The position numbers and the translations under genes were made by a program. 64,000 nucleotides of DNA from Silene latifolia (taxonomy: Eukaryota > Streptophyta > Magnoliopsida > Caryophyllales > Caryophyllaceae), in the NCBI RefSeq assembly GCF_048544455.1, contig NC_133536.1, positions 170,086,325-170,150,324 of the forward strand, in the 5' to 3' direction. Shown piece by piece: positions 11,261-22,328 of this stretch. Positions within the stretch are counted from its first letter, which is position 1. Each line of letters begins with the position of its first letter. The notes beneath the pieces are model-generated. The model made no database searches. It saw only the letters and a list, made by a program, of their open reading frames with translations, and was not told the origin of the DNA.

Positions 11261-11320
11261 GTACAGGCGCAGCACCTGCTGCGCCTCTTCAAAGGGACGC
11301 AGCTCATGCTGCGCCTCTTC
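11261..11320 (+). repeat. Paired 30-bp GC-rich module, cluster 1
   Basis: Two tandem units, each close to GACGCAGC-nnn-TGCTGCGCCTCTTC. They contain an inner near-palindrome GCAGC...GCTGC. The pair lies just upstream of the antisense gene A TATA box. Confidence 0.8.
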
Positions 11321-12077
11321 CTCAGCTTTCCTTCTGTGATTTTCCGCGTTGGATCTTTCCTAATTCCATGACGAATAATTTCCTATTCCTACGGGTTATT
11401 ATTTTGGTAAATACGTGAAGATTACCATGTTTCAGGTTTTCTAATTTCACGAGCACGCATTTCGAGGCGACATCGACATTTTCGCCATTTTACCGCACTC
11501 ATACATTCTCATTTTAGGAAATAATTTTGATTCATCATTTTAGGAAATAATTTTCGTTTTAATTCATTCTAATTTTACATTTCTCATTTAATTCATTTAT
11601 TTTAGAAAATAATTTTCGATTTACCGAATTTCAACATTTATATATTAATTTCAATTTCTTAATTTCATTTCTACATTTCTAACTTATAGATTTCTGTTTT
11701 TTTTTTTTCTTTTTTTAGGGGTAACCCTCCCTACCGTCCGGTCATTTCCGGCAATTTTTTGCATTTTTTTGCATTTTTGCATCTTTCGAGTCACTCGTTT
11801 TGCGCTAATTGAGGCCATATGTATATACAAATGTATGTTTTGTGTGATTTCTATGTAAATTTCGGCAGCATGACGGTGTAAACCGTCATCTACCAAACCT
11901 GTTCAAAGCTAACCGGCAGATACAAGCAACACAACCCAGCAGCAAAGGCTCTCAATCCATCTTATATACACCAAACAAGGGAAATGTACAACAAACTGGG
12001 GGCTCTCGCCCCAAACAAAGTCCAAAAATGTCCAAAATCAATGTCGAAATGTGCAAGTCTACAAAAGCTACACAAAA
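11321..12077. other. Spacer between antisense genes, no gene
   Basis: AT-rich DNA between the promoter side of gene A and the stop codon of gene B. It would hold the gene B 3' UTR. No ORF with recognisable content. Confidence 0.5.
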
Positions 12078-14451
12078 CTACTGCTGGTCGCCCTCCAGCT
12101 CTGCAACTCTTGCCGCAAGAACAGCAATCTCGGCGTCCCGAACCTCGAGCTCCCACAACAAGCGAGCTGTCTCCTCCCGAGACTGGGTCAACTCTCGCTC
12201 CAGCTCGCGGTCACCCTGTAAACAACAACAAAATTGGCTCATGTCAATCGTTTCAAGCAAAGTTGGAAAATCAAAATTCAAAAATGGAATAGGCATAAGG
12301 TTCATACCTGACGACCTCGACCACCGACAAGTGCCTCGACGGCAGTAGCTCGCAGCCGGTTGGCCACCCTCCACAACGCCACAAACCGAGACGGCGCAAC
12401 CTGCATTTCCAAAAAGAAATTCTCAACAATGGAACAAACTCAATCAAATGTGTTCTTACACAGAAGTTATGCAGTTAGAGGATTTACCCTCCGAATCAGA
12501 TGCTGCCAGTCGTCCAGGCTAGCATCCGTCACAGCTACGTCAAAGTCACGCAGCTAGGAGATCGTCGTCCTCCCGGTCGCGTCAGTGTACTCGAGGATCT
12601 CGGGGTACTCTGGGGGCTCGATGCCCGCCGCCTCGACCTCCTGCAAAGTCAAATATTTCTCATTAATCGGTGATCTTTCATCATAGTTCTCAAAAGGAAA
12701 TCAAGTCAAGAGGAAGAGTAAAAGATGCTCACCACTACCGGCCAGTACGCCAACCTCCCGTAGAGGAACGCCGAGTAGTCCTCGCCAGTAAGAAGGAGGG
12801 CGTCACCACTGGCACCAGCCAAGTCCACCTCCCGCTCAGCCTCAGAAGGCTCCCTGAACATCGTCCTGGGAGGATCGACGGGAACCGTCAACACGTCCCG
12901 AGAGCACTGACGAGCCAAGCGCTCGCCCAAGTACCACACATGACCCATCGATGTCCTCAACAGCAGTCGGCTCGAGCTCCTGGGTCGAAGGACCTCAGCC
13001 ACGAAAGGAGGCGCTCCAGCGTACTCCGCCCAAGGTCTGGGCACCCACTGTGACAAGATAAACAAGGATCATTCCTATGATCAATTAAAAGACAATATAA
13101 GAAGCAAATGAATATAAGTAAGATACTTACGCTGTCCAGCTGAAGAGCGTTCACATCCCGCCGGTAGACACCGTGAGAAGAACGCTTGCTCTTCGTCCGG
13201 CACATCACCCAATCCCTCACCACGGGATAGGCCTTCTCCAGCGGCTCCGTCCTCTTGGGCGCGAGGCCCGAGAAGTAGGAGTACACCCACGCCTGCAAAG
13301 CAATATAGTTAATGACGATCTTTCGTAATTTGATAAGGAAAGGAATTGATTTCTGTCTAAAGGAAGGTTCATACCTCCAGCAGTACTCCAGGTCCGACAG
13401 CACCGGAATAAGTCCCTTTCTCCATCAACTCCGGACGAATCATGGCCCTCATGAAACGGATGAGGACCGCAAAACCAGCAGTGACCCAGTCCCAACGCCC
13501 TAGGGAACTCAGGTCAGAAAGGAAGGGAAGAAGCTTTGTCGACAGCCTCTCGCCCTTGTCTCCGAGGTAAATCGAAGACAGAAACCACCAGATCCACAAA
13601 CGAGCCCTCTGCTCAGCTGTACATGGAGGAGGAGCCGTCTCCCTCCCGTCAATCGTCACCAGCGTCGGGATCTTTCCCGCAAAGTAGTCTCGAACGTAGG
13701 AGCTGGGCACCAAACCCGGCACTGTGACAGCCTTCGGCGACAAGTTCCAGCCGATCAACCTCCTCGCCTCGGCCGAGTCCACCCTCATAGCAGTCTCCGG
13801 CCACTCCACCTTCTCAGACCCACACGGCAGACCAGAAATCATGCCGTAGTCCTCCAGAGTGACTCCCACCTCACCGAAAGGTATGTGAAACGTGGAAGTC
13901 GTATCCCAGAATTGGTCCAAGAAAGCGCGGACCAGGCTAAGGTTAGCCCGCAGCTTCCTCTTCGCGATGTCCCTCCAGGCCTGCACCAAAGGACCGAACG
14001 CTCCGCGCTCGATCATGGCCCGCTCCTCCGCCGACAGCCGCTCGTAGTGCTCCATCGCTGTCGTGTAGCCCGAGAACGACCTAATGTTCCCGGCCTCCTA
14101 TTGTGATTTGAAACAAAAGCTATCTTTAGTTTTGAATGAAATTTGAAAGAGATGTGAACAAATGAATGAAAGAGGATGAGTAATGAGTAGTGAATTCCTA
14201 TTTACCAAGCTCTTCACCGTCCTGTAGGACAGGTGACCCTCCGCAGCCCACAGCAGGTGCCTACTCTCCCAAGTCTCAGCCCATGCAGGAGCTCCTCTCA
14301 GCTGAAGACCTCCTCGCCCAACGTTGGCCCGTCTCGGGGCCTCCTCCTCCTCGACAGCCTCCTCCTCGTGGACCTCGTCCCCAGCAGCCATCACCGCGGC
14401 GGTGAAGGCCTGCTCTAAAGCCTCCTAAACAGTAGCAACGTCTATCTCCAT
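12078..14451 (-). pseudogene. Antisense gene B in Tat: seven-exon plant mobile domain gene
   Basis: Minus-strand gene with exons 14451-14206, 14097-13375, 13292-13131, 13047-12733, 12640-12488, 12400-12308 and 12215-12078. All six introns are GT-AG and all are phase 0, giving 609 codons. Exon 1 is Glu-rich; residues 83-323 carry the PMD core (RLSAEERAMIERGAF, then FGEVGVTLEDYGMISGLP near residue 155); exon 3 holds AWVYSYFSGLAP. The C-terminus (about 565-609) is a coiled coil (ELERELTQSREETARLLWEL). Two in-frame TAG codons, at codon 9 and in exon 5 (within ATCTCCTAGCTG), make this copy a likely pseudogene. The PMD (MAIN/MAIL-type) is an aminotransferase-like domain shared by plant genes and transposons. 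Confidence 0.85.
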
Positions 14452-15240
14452 GGGAGCTCTCCAAGAAGTAGAAGCTACATCACCTGCAATATTAAAGCAA
14501 ATTTAGGACGCGTCACGTGACGACAAGCCTTGGTTAAGAGATTTTCGAGTTTTCGGAAGCCCTAAAATCGCTCCTTTCTCGCCATCTTTGGCCACATTCT
14601 CACCAACCTGATCACTCATGTAGTAATTTGGGTCAATTCAAGCCTAATGTGAAGCCGAGTTCCGGGTTCAAGTCGAAATTTCGGCAGCATTTCGTTATAA
14701 CGACAATTATGCCCTAGAAAAGTGTCCTGAAAAAGCCGTCACAAACCAAAATTGCGAGATGGTAGAAATTTTACCCATCATTCAGGGATCCCAAATATCA
14801 AGTTTCATCGCAAATGGGCAGTCCTAAGGTTATTTTTGAAGCAATTTACGGTTTAGCTGTGAAACCTTCTCAAAATTCACTCAAAGGCTCAAAACTCAAC
14901 GAAAATTCAAGACAAATACATGGTTATGTTCCTAATATTACCAATTGTCCATTTCTAATGTTAATTTGTTAAGGCAAATGCATTTGGGGGAAAAGCCCCT
15001 AATTTTCGATCAATTGGGTCATAAACCCTAATTTTTTCGATCCAAAATTCGACAAATATAGACGATTAATGCAAGAATGAGACACATACCTCGATAAATC
15101 ATGATTAATGCAAGCTTTTGGATCAAACCTTAGCGGAAATGGTGAAGATTTGAGAGAGAATATGTGAAATTATGTTTCGAAATAATAATGAACATAAGCC
15201 TTTGATTATCGCGTTTTTACGCAGATGAAACACTTTGGGG
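14452..15240 (-). other. Upstream region of antisense gene B
   Basis: No ORF with a domain. Read on the minus strand it is a plausible promoter/5' UTR for gene B (a CT-rich stretch, TTCTCTCTCAAATC, near 15150), with a module pair at 15241-15300. I see no convincing TATA box. Confidence 0.35.
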
Positions 15241-15300
15241 AATAGACGCAACAGGCGATGCGCCTCTTCCAAGAGACGCAGCTCTTGCTGCGCCTCTTCC
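15241..15300 (+). repeat. Paired 30-bp GC-rich module, cluster 2
   Basis: Two exact 30-bp-period units (AATAGACGCAACAGGCGATG... and AAGAGACGCAGCTCTTGCTG...), both ending GCGCCTCTTCC. A partial third copy is at 15365-15380. Lies upstream of antisense gene B. Confidence 0.85.
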
Positions 15301-15547
15301 TTGTGTTCCCTCCATACGGATTTTCAAAAATTCGTTATGAGTTCGTTAGTTGTGGGTCCATCTTTGGTGCGCCTCTTCCCCGATGCTTTTTTATCCTTTT
15401 GGTCCGTTTGACGATTTTCTTTCATTCCGGCCCGCATTTCCAAGCCAGCAGCAGACTGTTGCATATTATTTATTTCTTCCAAGACCTTTTGCTTGTCACA
15501 ACGAGCATTTATTCCTTCACAGAATTCGACACGCCTTCATTATGTTT

Positions 15548-15665
15548 CCCGACGAGAGTAAGCGGATACACTTTCCCTCTCATGACATGAAGAATAATTC
15601 CCAATCATGTCTCCAGCGAGAGTAAGCGGGCGTACTGTCCCTCTTAAGACATGAAGATTAACATC
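15548..15665 (+). repeat. Tandem duplication in Tat 3' region
   Basis: Two copies of about 60 bp share GAGAGTAAGCGG, TCCCTCT and GACATGAAGA. A second, looser duplication follows at about 15667-15785 (AGCAG...CGG...TGTCCTGCTACTC). No coding content. Confidence 0.6.
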
Positions 15666-16073
15666 TACCTAAGCAGATTTCTCCTCAGCAGTTCCCGCCT
15701 CTGTCCTGCTACTCGCAATTATTTCTCGAAGACTACCCAAGCAGCCTTCTTTCGGCGGTTCCACTGTGTCCTGCTACTCACCTTATTTAGTCCTTACGCC
15801 TGTTCTTCGCTCAACATCTCCCATGTACCTCCGGAAACATCTCGAGAAAGAAGTCTCAGGTATGATCTCTTCTTATGGCTGGCGAGCCTCCTTACGTAGT
15901 CTATTGGACTTTAAACGACCCTCCCCGATAGTCGACAGACTCTAAAATGTTCCCGACGACAGGTCCTTGGCTCAGACCCCTTGAGCCGCCTCGCGTCGCC
16001 ATAGTTGTCAGGTTGTAATATTCGATTGACCTGATGGCTATACTTTGACTTTCGCCTTGTCCAAGCCTCAGTC

Positions 16074-16082
16074 AAAGTGGGG
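16074..16082 (+). other. Tat polypurine tract
   Basis: AAAGTGGGG, two bases before the 3' LTR start (TGTAGATACC at 16085). Primes plus-strand DNA synthesis. Confidence 0.75.
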
Positions 16083-16496
16083 TCTGTAGATACCTCATTT
16101 CTGCACCTCTCGCAAAACCATCCGGTGATGATTGGGCCGCATGTTTGGTACGCGGAATGATTTGTGACAATTCGTAAGATTATCGTCAAGTGATTGCTCA
16201 AATATTAATGTCTACCTCTTAGTTGTCATCTACGTGCCGATACGGTCGTTTTGACAGTAATTAAAGTACATTTGGAGTCCGGGCCTAAAACCGTCTCCAT
16301 TTTCTGATAACCGTTAAATCCCGAGTCAGAATGTTCTGGAATGTTCCGGATATTTCTATTCCATATTTCACAATCTTTATCTTTTGGTAAACAATTTCCC
16401 GTAATATTCACATAAGATATTAGGAAAACCGAATTATTCCGTCCTACCATAACTTAAACACGGAAATCTTTCTTCCGCACGAGGAAACCCCTTGGG

Positions 16497-16556
16497 AACA
16501 AACGCAGCAGGTGTTGCGCGTCTTCCAAGAGACGCAGTGACTGTTGTGCCTTTTCC
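16497..16556 (+). repeat. Paired 30-bp GC-rich module, cluster 3 (LTR U3)
   Basis: Two diverged 30-bp units (AACAAACGCAGCAGGTGTTG..., AAGAGACGCAGTGACTGTTG...) lying 97 bp upstream of the LTR TATA box. Confidence 0.8.
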
Positions 16557-16652
16557 CAGGTCCTTTTCTGCGTAATTTTCGTATCTTTTTCATATCTTTC
16601 CGAGATTCCCTTCCAAAGAGTCTCCGAAACCCTAATTCCTTCACGTGATTAG

Positions 16653-16660
16653 TATAAATA
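16653..16660 (+). promoter_or_regulatory. LTR TATA box of Tat element
   Basis: TATAAATA followed by GGAGCCTTCGCTCC, 568 bp into the 3' LTR. This is the likely core promoter of the retrotransposon. Confidence 0.65.
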
Positions 16661-17098
16661 GGAGCCTTCGCTCCTCATATTTCTCACGCGAGTGTCCGCC
16701 CTTCTCTTCTCCCTTTGCATTCTAGACCTTTGTTCTTACTTTTTGGCGTGTGCTTGAACACTCGACCACGTAATCTCATATCCTTCTGAGTACCAGCCTC
16801 GTTTGCATGACCGACCAACTCGACCAACTACACATCAATCAACTTAATTAATCTAATCGTTTTCCTCTTACGAGGGCACTTTCTTTGCATTCGCGTCGAG
16901 CATCACTAATCGATATCTTAATCCTTCTCGTTTCGTCAACATGTAAGTCTGAGGGTGTAAATCTCTCTTTTATTTATTTTATTTTAACTATTGTATCACT
17001 ATTGTAAGGTTTATGTCGAAAATACCTCGTTAAAACCGATTTCTAAACCATGCTTTAAAACCTCTTTTTTACGGATTTCCAGAAGACTAACCGTCGAG

Positions 17099-17158
17099 AA
17101 AGGATGCAGCAGCTGCTGCGCCTCTTCGAAGGAGCGCAGTACCTGCTGCGCCTCTTCG
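17099..17158 (+). repeat. Paired 30-bp GC-rich module, cluster 4 (LTR)
   Basis: Two units with GCAGC/GCAGT...TGCTGCGCCTCTTCG. A decayed third unit follows (GAGGCTGCCGCAGTTCCTGC). Confidence 0.8.
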
Positions 17159-17716
17159 TGAGGCTGCCGCAGTTCCTGCTTCCTTTCTTCTTCCTTCGTC
17201 CTCTGTAAACTCGTTCGTTGTTTGCTTTTTATTTGTTTGTTCTTTAATTCTTCGTCATAATAGTCTGATATTTCACATGTATATTAATTATCATTCATTA
17301 GTACATAATTCATCATAAATTCGACTTAAATCCCAAGTAATCAATATTTGCGGGTTTTCGTCATTAAACTCAATTCGGGTTTTAGAGATTCAATTCATCA
17401 ATATTGAGTTTCTGGAATTCATAATTGACACATTTACATCTATTATTTGTCATATCTATCATATATTCGTCATTAATCCGTTGTATTTAACCCAATTAAT
17501 TGATTTAGTTTGTTAACTTGTTAATAATTCTCATTAATCTTATATTAATTCGTTTAATTCCGTTTCATCCATGTTTTATTGTTTTATGACCCTTCATCAC
17601 ATGTAAATAACCTACTAATCACTTTCATCCGAGTAAATAATTTAATCAATCATTAAATTCACCAACGAGTATTAACAACACGCAATTCCGGCTTCACAGC
17701 CAGAATTTAGGTCAAG

Positions 17717-17775
17717 AACAGACGCAGCGTCTGCTGCGCCTATTCCAAAGGACGCAGCTCTGCTGCGCCTGTTCC
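17717..17775 (+). repeat. Paired 30-bp GC-rich module, cluster 5 (LTR)
   Basis: Two units, AACAGACGCAGCGTCTGCTG... and AAAGGACGCAGCTCTGCTGC..., of 30 and 29 bp. Confidence 0.8.
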
Positions 17776-18498
17776 GGGTTGAATTATGTCCCTGAACTCC
17801 GTTGTTGCTTGACCTAGTTGTTTAGCTTACGTATAATTAACTATTATCCGTATTATCACCTTCTGATCTGTTCGTAATTTTATTCTTTTATTCTTTTTCT
17901 CAAATTATCCGTTTTAAAGGTATTTTCGACGTAAATCACTAAACCCATTGTAATTACTGTAATTTTTCATTATTGTAATTTTCTTTATTGTATTTATCAT
18001 TATTTCTTGTATCATTTGTATGTTTTCACATGTAATTGAACTTAAATCCTACTTCGACCTAATTGTTTGCTAAATTAATTGTTCACCGACTTAGTATTAA
18101 TTCTCACATGTTAGGATTAAAACTTGGATGTTGCATTGCATGCATACAACCGACGATATATCGAGTACGAATAACTTCCCTAATCATTAGTAGAGGCCGC
18201 TATCGAGGCGGGCGGGATTAGGTGTTCGATCAAAAGAGCTTCCTAATACGTACCCTCACCCCTTACTCCAGATATTTGTGAACACCCGTGTTCATTGGCA
18301 TCCACGAGAGTCATTCTAGACATAGAATGCTAAGGGTAACGATTGCTTAGTGTTCATGTCACTACTTTGTGTCTTGACATGACACCAGGTATTCGAACGG
18401 TTCCAATTTCCCATAAAAATTCGTGGCGACTCCATACAAAATGCAAAAGCTTGTTTCTCTTCTCTCCCAAGCGCCCTTGTGGGCCCCCGCTGTCCACA

Positions 18499-19177
18499 CA
18501 CAGAAGGGACAAACCCCATCTCTAATTTTTGAAATGTGAAAGTTGAATGAGGTCAATTTTTGAATGCTAGTCATATCCACCCTTGTTTATAACGATTTGA
18601 GCATGTCATTCCCAAAAAGCCTTTTTGTCAAGCCACTTTGTCGAGCTTGGGACGATCCATGACCTTTACTTTTGTAGAGAACTCGAGACTTGTCATGTCA
18701 TATGCTATTAGCATCATGGGGATAATCATTCCACACCATCCGATCGCTCTTGACGAAAGTATTTGGAAATTGAGGACGAAAGTAGTCTAGTTTAACACCA
18801 TTTGGAGGTGATTTAGTGCCATCCTCTTAGCCTTAGTGATTTGTTGAACTAGTATTTGTGACGGAATATATGCTCTTAAATTTGTTCTCTTTTAGTTGAC
18901 TCCGCCACTTGATGAGGAAGTGGCTATTCCTTTTGTAGATGCATCCATTATTTGATTTTGCGTGCTTAATGTTTGGATGTGTCGCCATTTTGGCAAGACC
19001 CACCTTGCCTTGCAAGAAGGCGTCCTACCTCATGGTTGTCTTGTTGTGAGTTGAAGGGGCGGAGTGAGACCCGCTAATTGTCTCATATCGGCTATGTTAT
19101 TAGGTTAGTTTAAATAATGGTCCTAGTCTTTGTCACCTCTTTAATCGGGACGAGCAAAGGTTCGGTTTGGGGATATT
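18499..19177. other. Intergenic, no gene seen
   Basis: Sequence flanking the right end of the Tat element. No ORF with a domain and no clear repeat end. Probably old transposon-derived DNA. Confidence 0.4.
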
Positions 19178-20900
19178 TGATGTGGCCATAATTAGAGCAT
19201 ATTTAGTCCCCGAATTAGCCTTGTTCCCATGCTTTTTATTGCATATTTGGGTCATTTATTGTCTTTAGTTCTTTGTTTTGCATATTCTTTGAGGTTTTGT
19301 GTCCTTGGTAGGAAAGGAGTGCAAACCTTGCATTTTCATGGCAAAATGAGACTAAATTGATTGAATCCAATGACCAAGCATCAAGGACAGACAAGATTAG
19401 AAGGCCTTTGTACATATTATAGTAGTTGGGCAATGATGAGGAAAGATCCTTGCATCCCCAAGGAAATCCCCAAGGATTTTATGAAGAAAAGGGAAGAAAA
19501 GAAGAAGAAACAAGGCTGAGCAGCAATCCGTGCGGATTGCCCTGAAGACGTCCGTCCCCAGCACCACAATCCGTGCGTCTTCCATACAAGCACCCGGGCA
19601 GCAGCTACCAGAAGATGCCCGTGTTCTCCCAAAGACGCCCGGGCAGAGACTCGCGAATCCGGCCGTCCCAAGCCTAAGACGCACGGATTCCAAGACAGTG
19701 CAAATTCGTTTCTTCAAGCTTCAAGAAAGATGCCCATCCTTTAGAAAATACCGGCGTTTCCGTAAGTAGGGACTTAATCGTCATTTAAGCCCTTAGTTAA
19801 CCCTAATGCATCCACCTAATTTCCACTATAAATACCCCATTAGTCTAATTGGAAGAGCATGTTCTTCTTATCAATTCTTAGAGTAGTTAATATCAATAAA
19901 ATCTCTCTTTAGTTTTGTAATCAACGATTAATCAAGTTTTAATACAAGTTTTATTTCCTTAATCTCTCATTTGTTCATCCTTTATTTTTGGGTAATTGAA
20001 GATTATTTGGGTTATTATTGGGAGATTGACAACCTCTCAATCAAGCATCAAGTACTTCTATTATTCTTTGCTTTATTATTGGAATCATTAGTAGGTATAA
20101 TTCTCTTAATCCCTTTTTAACTATTGCTAATTACTTTCATTTGTTCATCATGTTTCACTTTGTTGGTATGATTGACAACCTTGCTAGCATGTTCAACACG
20201 ATAATGAGTGGGTAGTTCCATAGCTAGGGTTAATGGGTAATTAGGGGAAACCAATATGGGGAATGATTCATGCTTAAATTAATATGCTTTAATGGTTTAT
20301 TTGCTTGCTTGTTTTGATCTCAACTCATGCACATATTATGTTTGATGAAATGCGAGCCTATGAATCCTTACATTGTTTACCCATCACCCATCTTTTCAAT
20401 GAGACTTGTAAGACATAAACCAACTCGAGTCTCATTAGACCATGCATGTTGTTGAGTAGGGAAGACTAAGTCGACTTGTAGGTGTTGTACAATCTAATCG
20501 ATTCGGCTCCGGGACCCAAACTTTCCTAGGATTGTAAGATATAACCCAACTTAATCCATCACAACAATAATTGCTTGCTTATAATTTGAGAACATGTTTG
20601 TATGATCAATTCCCATGAATCCCCTATGACCCCATGACACCCTAGCGCTTTTTATCAATTGTTTACAACCCTTTCAATTCATCTTGCTTATTTACTTTCA
20701 TTGCTATTTAGTTTAGTGACCTTCTACATCAACCCAAATTGTGACACCCCTAAGACACCACTAGTCTCAATAGAAATCTCATTTCAATTCCTGTCCCTTA
20801 GGATCCGACCTTTACTTGCCTCTTTACTAATTGTAGAGTTGTTTGTGAAGCTATAAATTGTGTTTTGGTCTAGGTGCTCCTAACGACAAGTTACCGAAAA
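19178..20900 (+). repeat. Athila-like LTR sequence
   Basis: Has the look of a gypsy LTR: a TGATGTGGCC start followed by an 'AGAGCATATTTAGTCCCC' type opening, a GC-rich U3 block (19520-19690), TATAAATA at 19827, and a U5-like end with GGATCCGACC and GACAAG near 20890. Without a partner LTR or target duplication the borders are approximate. Confidence 0.45.
19827..19834 (+). promoter_or_regulatory. Putative LTR TATA box
   Basis: TATAAATA followed by CCCCATTAG inside the Athila-like LTR. It fits a U3/R junction but is undated and probably inactive. Confidence 0.4.
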
Positions 20901-21119
20901 GATTTAGTCCGGCCAAATATCTTGTGATATTCAAATTGAGTTATAGTTAGAGTTAGCTATACGAGCGGGTTGATAATTTTGTAATCTAAAGAGAGGTACT
21001 AAAATTATTAATCGAGAATAGTGGACGTAGGCTTTGACGTGTAAAGCTGAACCACTTCAAATATCGTGTGTCCTTGCAGTTTTTCTTTTCGTTCATTTCA
21101 TTACGTTCATAATCACTTA

Positions 21120-21275
21120 GTTAATTAGTTAAAGTTTAATTAATAAACTTTAAGTAATTAATCATTGATATAAAATAAAAAGTAGGCATAAGTTTTTTAA
21201 TACTCAATCCACCCCCCCCCCCCCCCCCCCCCCCCTCTCTCTCGTATTTCGGGTGTGATAGACTCTTCAGAATAC
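21120..21275 (+). repeat. LTR-end fragment with 24-C tract
   Basis: Contains an AATAAACTTTAAGTAATTAAT segment, a run of 24 C (21212-21235), and CGGGTGTGATAGACTCTTCAG. The same sequence, reverse-complemented and with a much shorter G run, is at 58512-58631. It is probably the end of a retrotransposon LTR. Confidence 0.6.
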
Positions 21276-22328
21276 ACGAAGCATGGCACGAGAATCCATA
21301 AGAATGAAGGAAGAGAAGTTAAGAAGACAACACGAAGAAAAAAGCAGAAATAGAGTGATTCCTCGATTAATTAAGAATGGGCTCGATCGATAAAGTTGGT
21401 GACTCGATCGAGTAAGACCAGGCTCGATCGAGGAACCACTTATTTCTAGATTTTACGCAATTTTCCTTAAGTCGGTTATGTTTTATTATAAATACCTAAA
21501 TCGTACCCTAGTTTATTTTACGTATTATTTTACCTAGTTTCATATAGCTACTCTAAAAACTCTCTTAGAATAATTTTAGTTTAGTTTATTTATTATTAGC
21601 ATCGGATCTATTGTTCTTCATTACGGAATTATTCTAATCTTTTCTCAATTATTAATTCAATTACTTGTTCATCTTTTATGCTTTTAATCATGTTGTTCAT
21701 TAATCTTATTGTTGTTATTCTCATTATCATGAGTAGCTAAATCTATTATCTAGGGTGAAAGGGGATCTAGGTGGTTAGAAAAGGGTTAACTTATGAATTG
21801 ATTGTTAAATTGCTTTGAATTGTTGTCCAATTATTGTCTTACTTCTAATTAGTTAATTACTGATCAGAATTGATTAATTAGTCTTGCATAAACTAGGATT
21901 TTCACCGACCGGGTTAAGACTAATATAGGCCACGATAATTTAATTAGACCGACTTAATAATAGCGATTGCATGTTAAGTTTAGATCTAAAAAGTCATATT
22001 GGAATCGATCGATCATATGACTTTCAACAATATAAATTGCTCAATTCAATGAATTAAACCTTACCCTTGGATGACTACCTAGTGAACCCGATCCATAGAC
22101 TCTTTTAATATATTTGAGTTCATCTTTTATTTACATTGCAATTAGTTGTTAGATATCAAACAAACAAAACCCCCATAAAATTGGTTACTTTAAGACGATC
22201 TAAATATAAACAAATTAGATTGATTACCTCGCCTCCCTGTGGATACGATACCTTACCGCTAGCTATTTGGTAGTAGTATTATAGGATTTATTTTGATTAA
22301 GGCCTAACGACTGAAAATAACCTTATCA
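21276..22328 (+). repeat. Athila-like LTR (degraded)
   Basis: Carries TCGATCGAG repeats (21390-21440), TATAAATA at 21487 and a U5 with CCCTGTGGATACGATACC at about 22230, a phrase common near the 3' end of Athila-type LTRs. The last bases are CTTATCA, and a decayed primer-site-like stretch follows. The left border is uncertain because of the LTR-end fragment next to it. Confidence 0.45.

Larger units (their letters stand above)
1298..18498 (+). mobile_element. Ty3/gypsy Tat-lineage LTR retrotransposon
   Basis: A plus-strand element of about 17.2 kb in the window, with its 5' LTR mostly cut away by the copia insertion. The order is 5' LTR remnant, primer site, leader, gag, protease, RT, RNase H, a second RNase H, integrase, two antisense genes, purine tract and 3' LTR (16085-18498). 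The second RNase H, the lack of a chromodomain and the long 3' region with extra antisense ORFs are marks of the Tat lineage (Ogre/Retand-like). The coding frames hold several stops, so this copy is not autonomous. By eye the 216 shared bp of the two LTRs differ at about seven positions. Confidence 0.9.
16085..18498 (+). repeat. Tat 3' LTR
   Basis: Runs from TGTAGATACCTCATTTCTGC after the purine tract to GCTGTCCACA, 2414 bp with TG...CA ends. It contains a TATA box at 16653 and three clusters of the 30-bp module (16497, 17099, 17717). Its last 216 bp match the 5' LTR remnant. The flanking bases after 18498 are CACAG; the matching left duplication is outside the window. Confidence 0.85.

Noticed and set aside
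11261..17775. CRISPR-like array from the 30-bp modules
   Set aside because: Units are tandem pairs without unique spacers, in a plant retrotransposon.
21256..22328. LTR with TGATA...TATCA ends
   Set aside because: The left TGATAGACTCTTCAG belongs to a fragment also present at 58512 in another context, and flanking bases do not form a target duplication.
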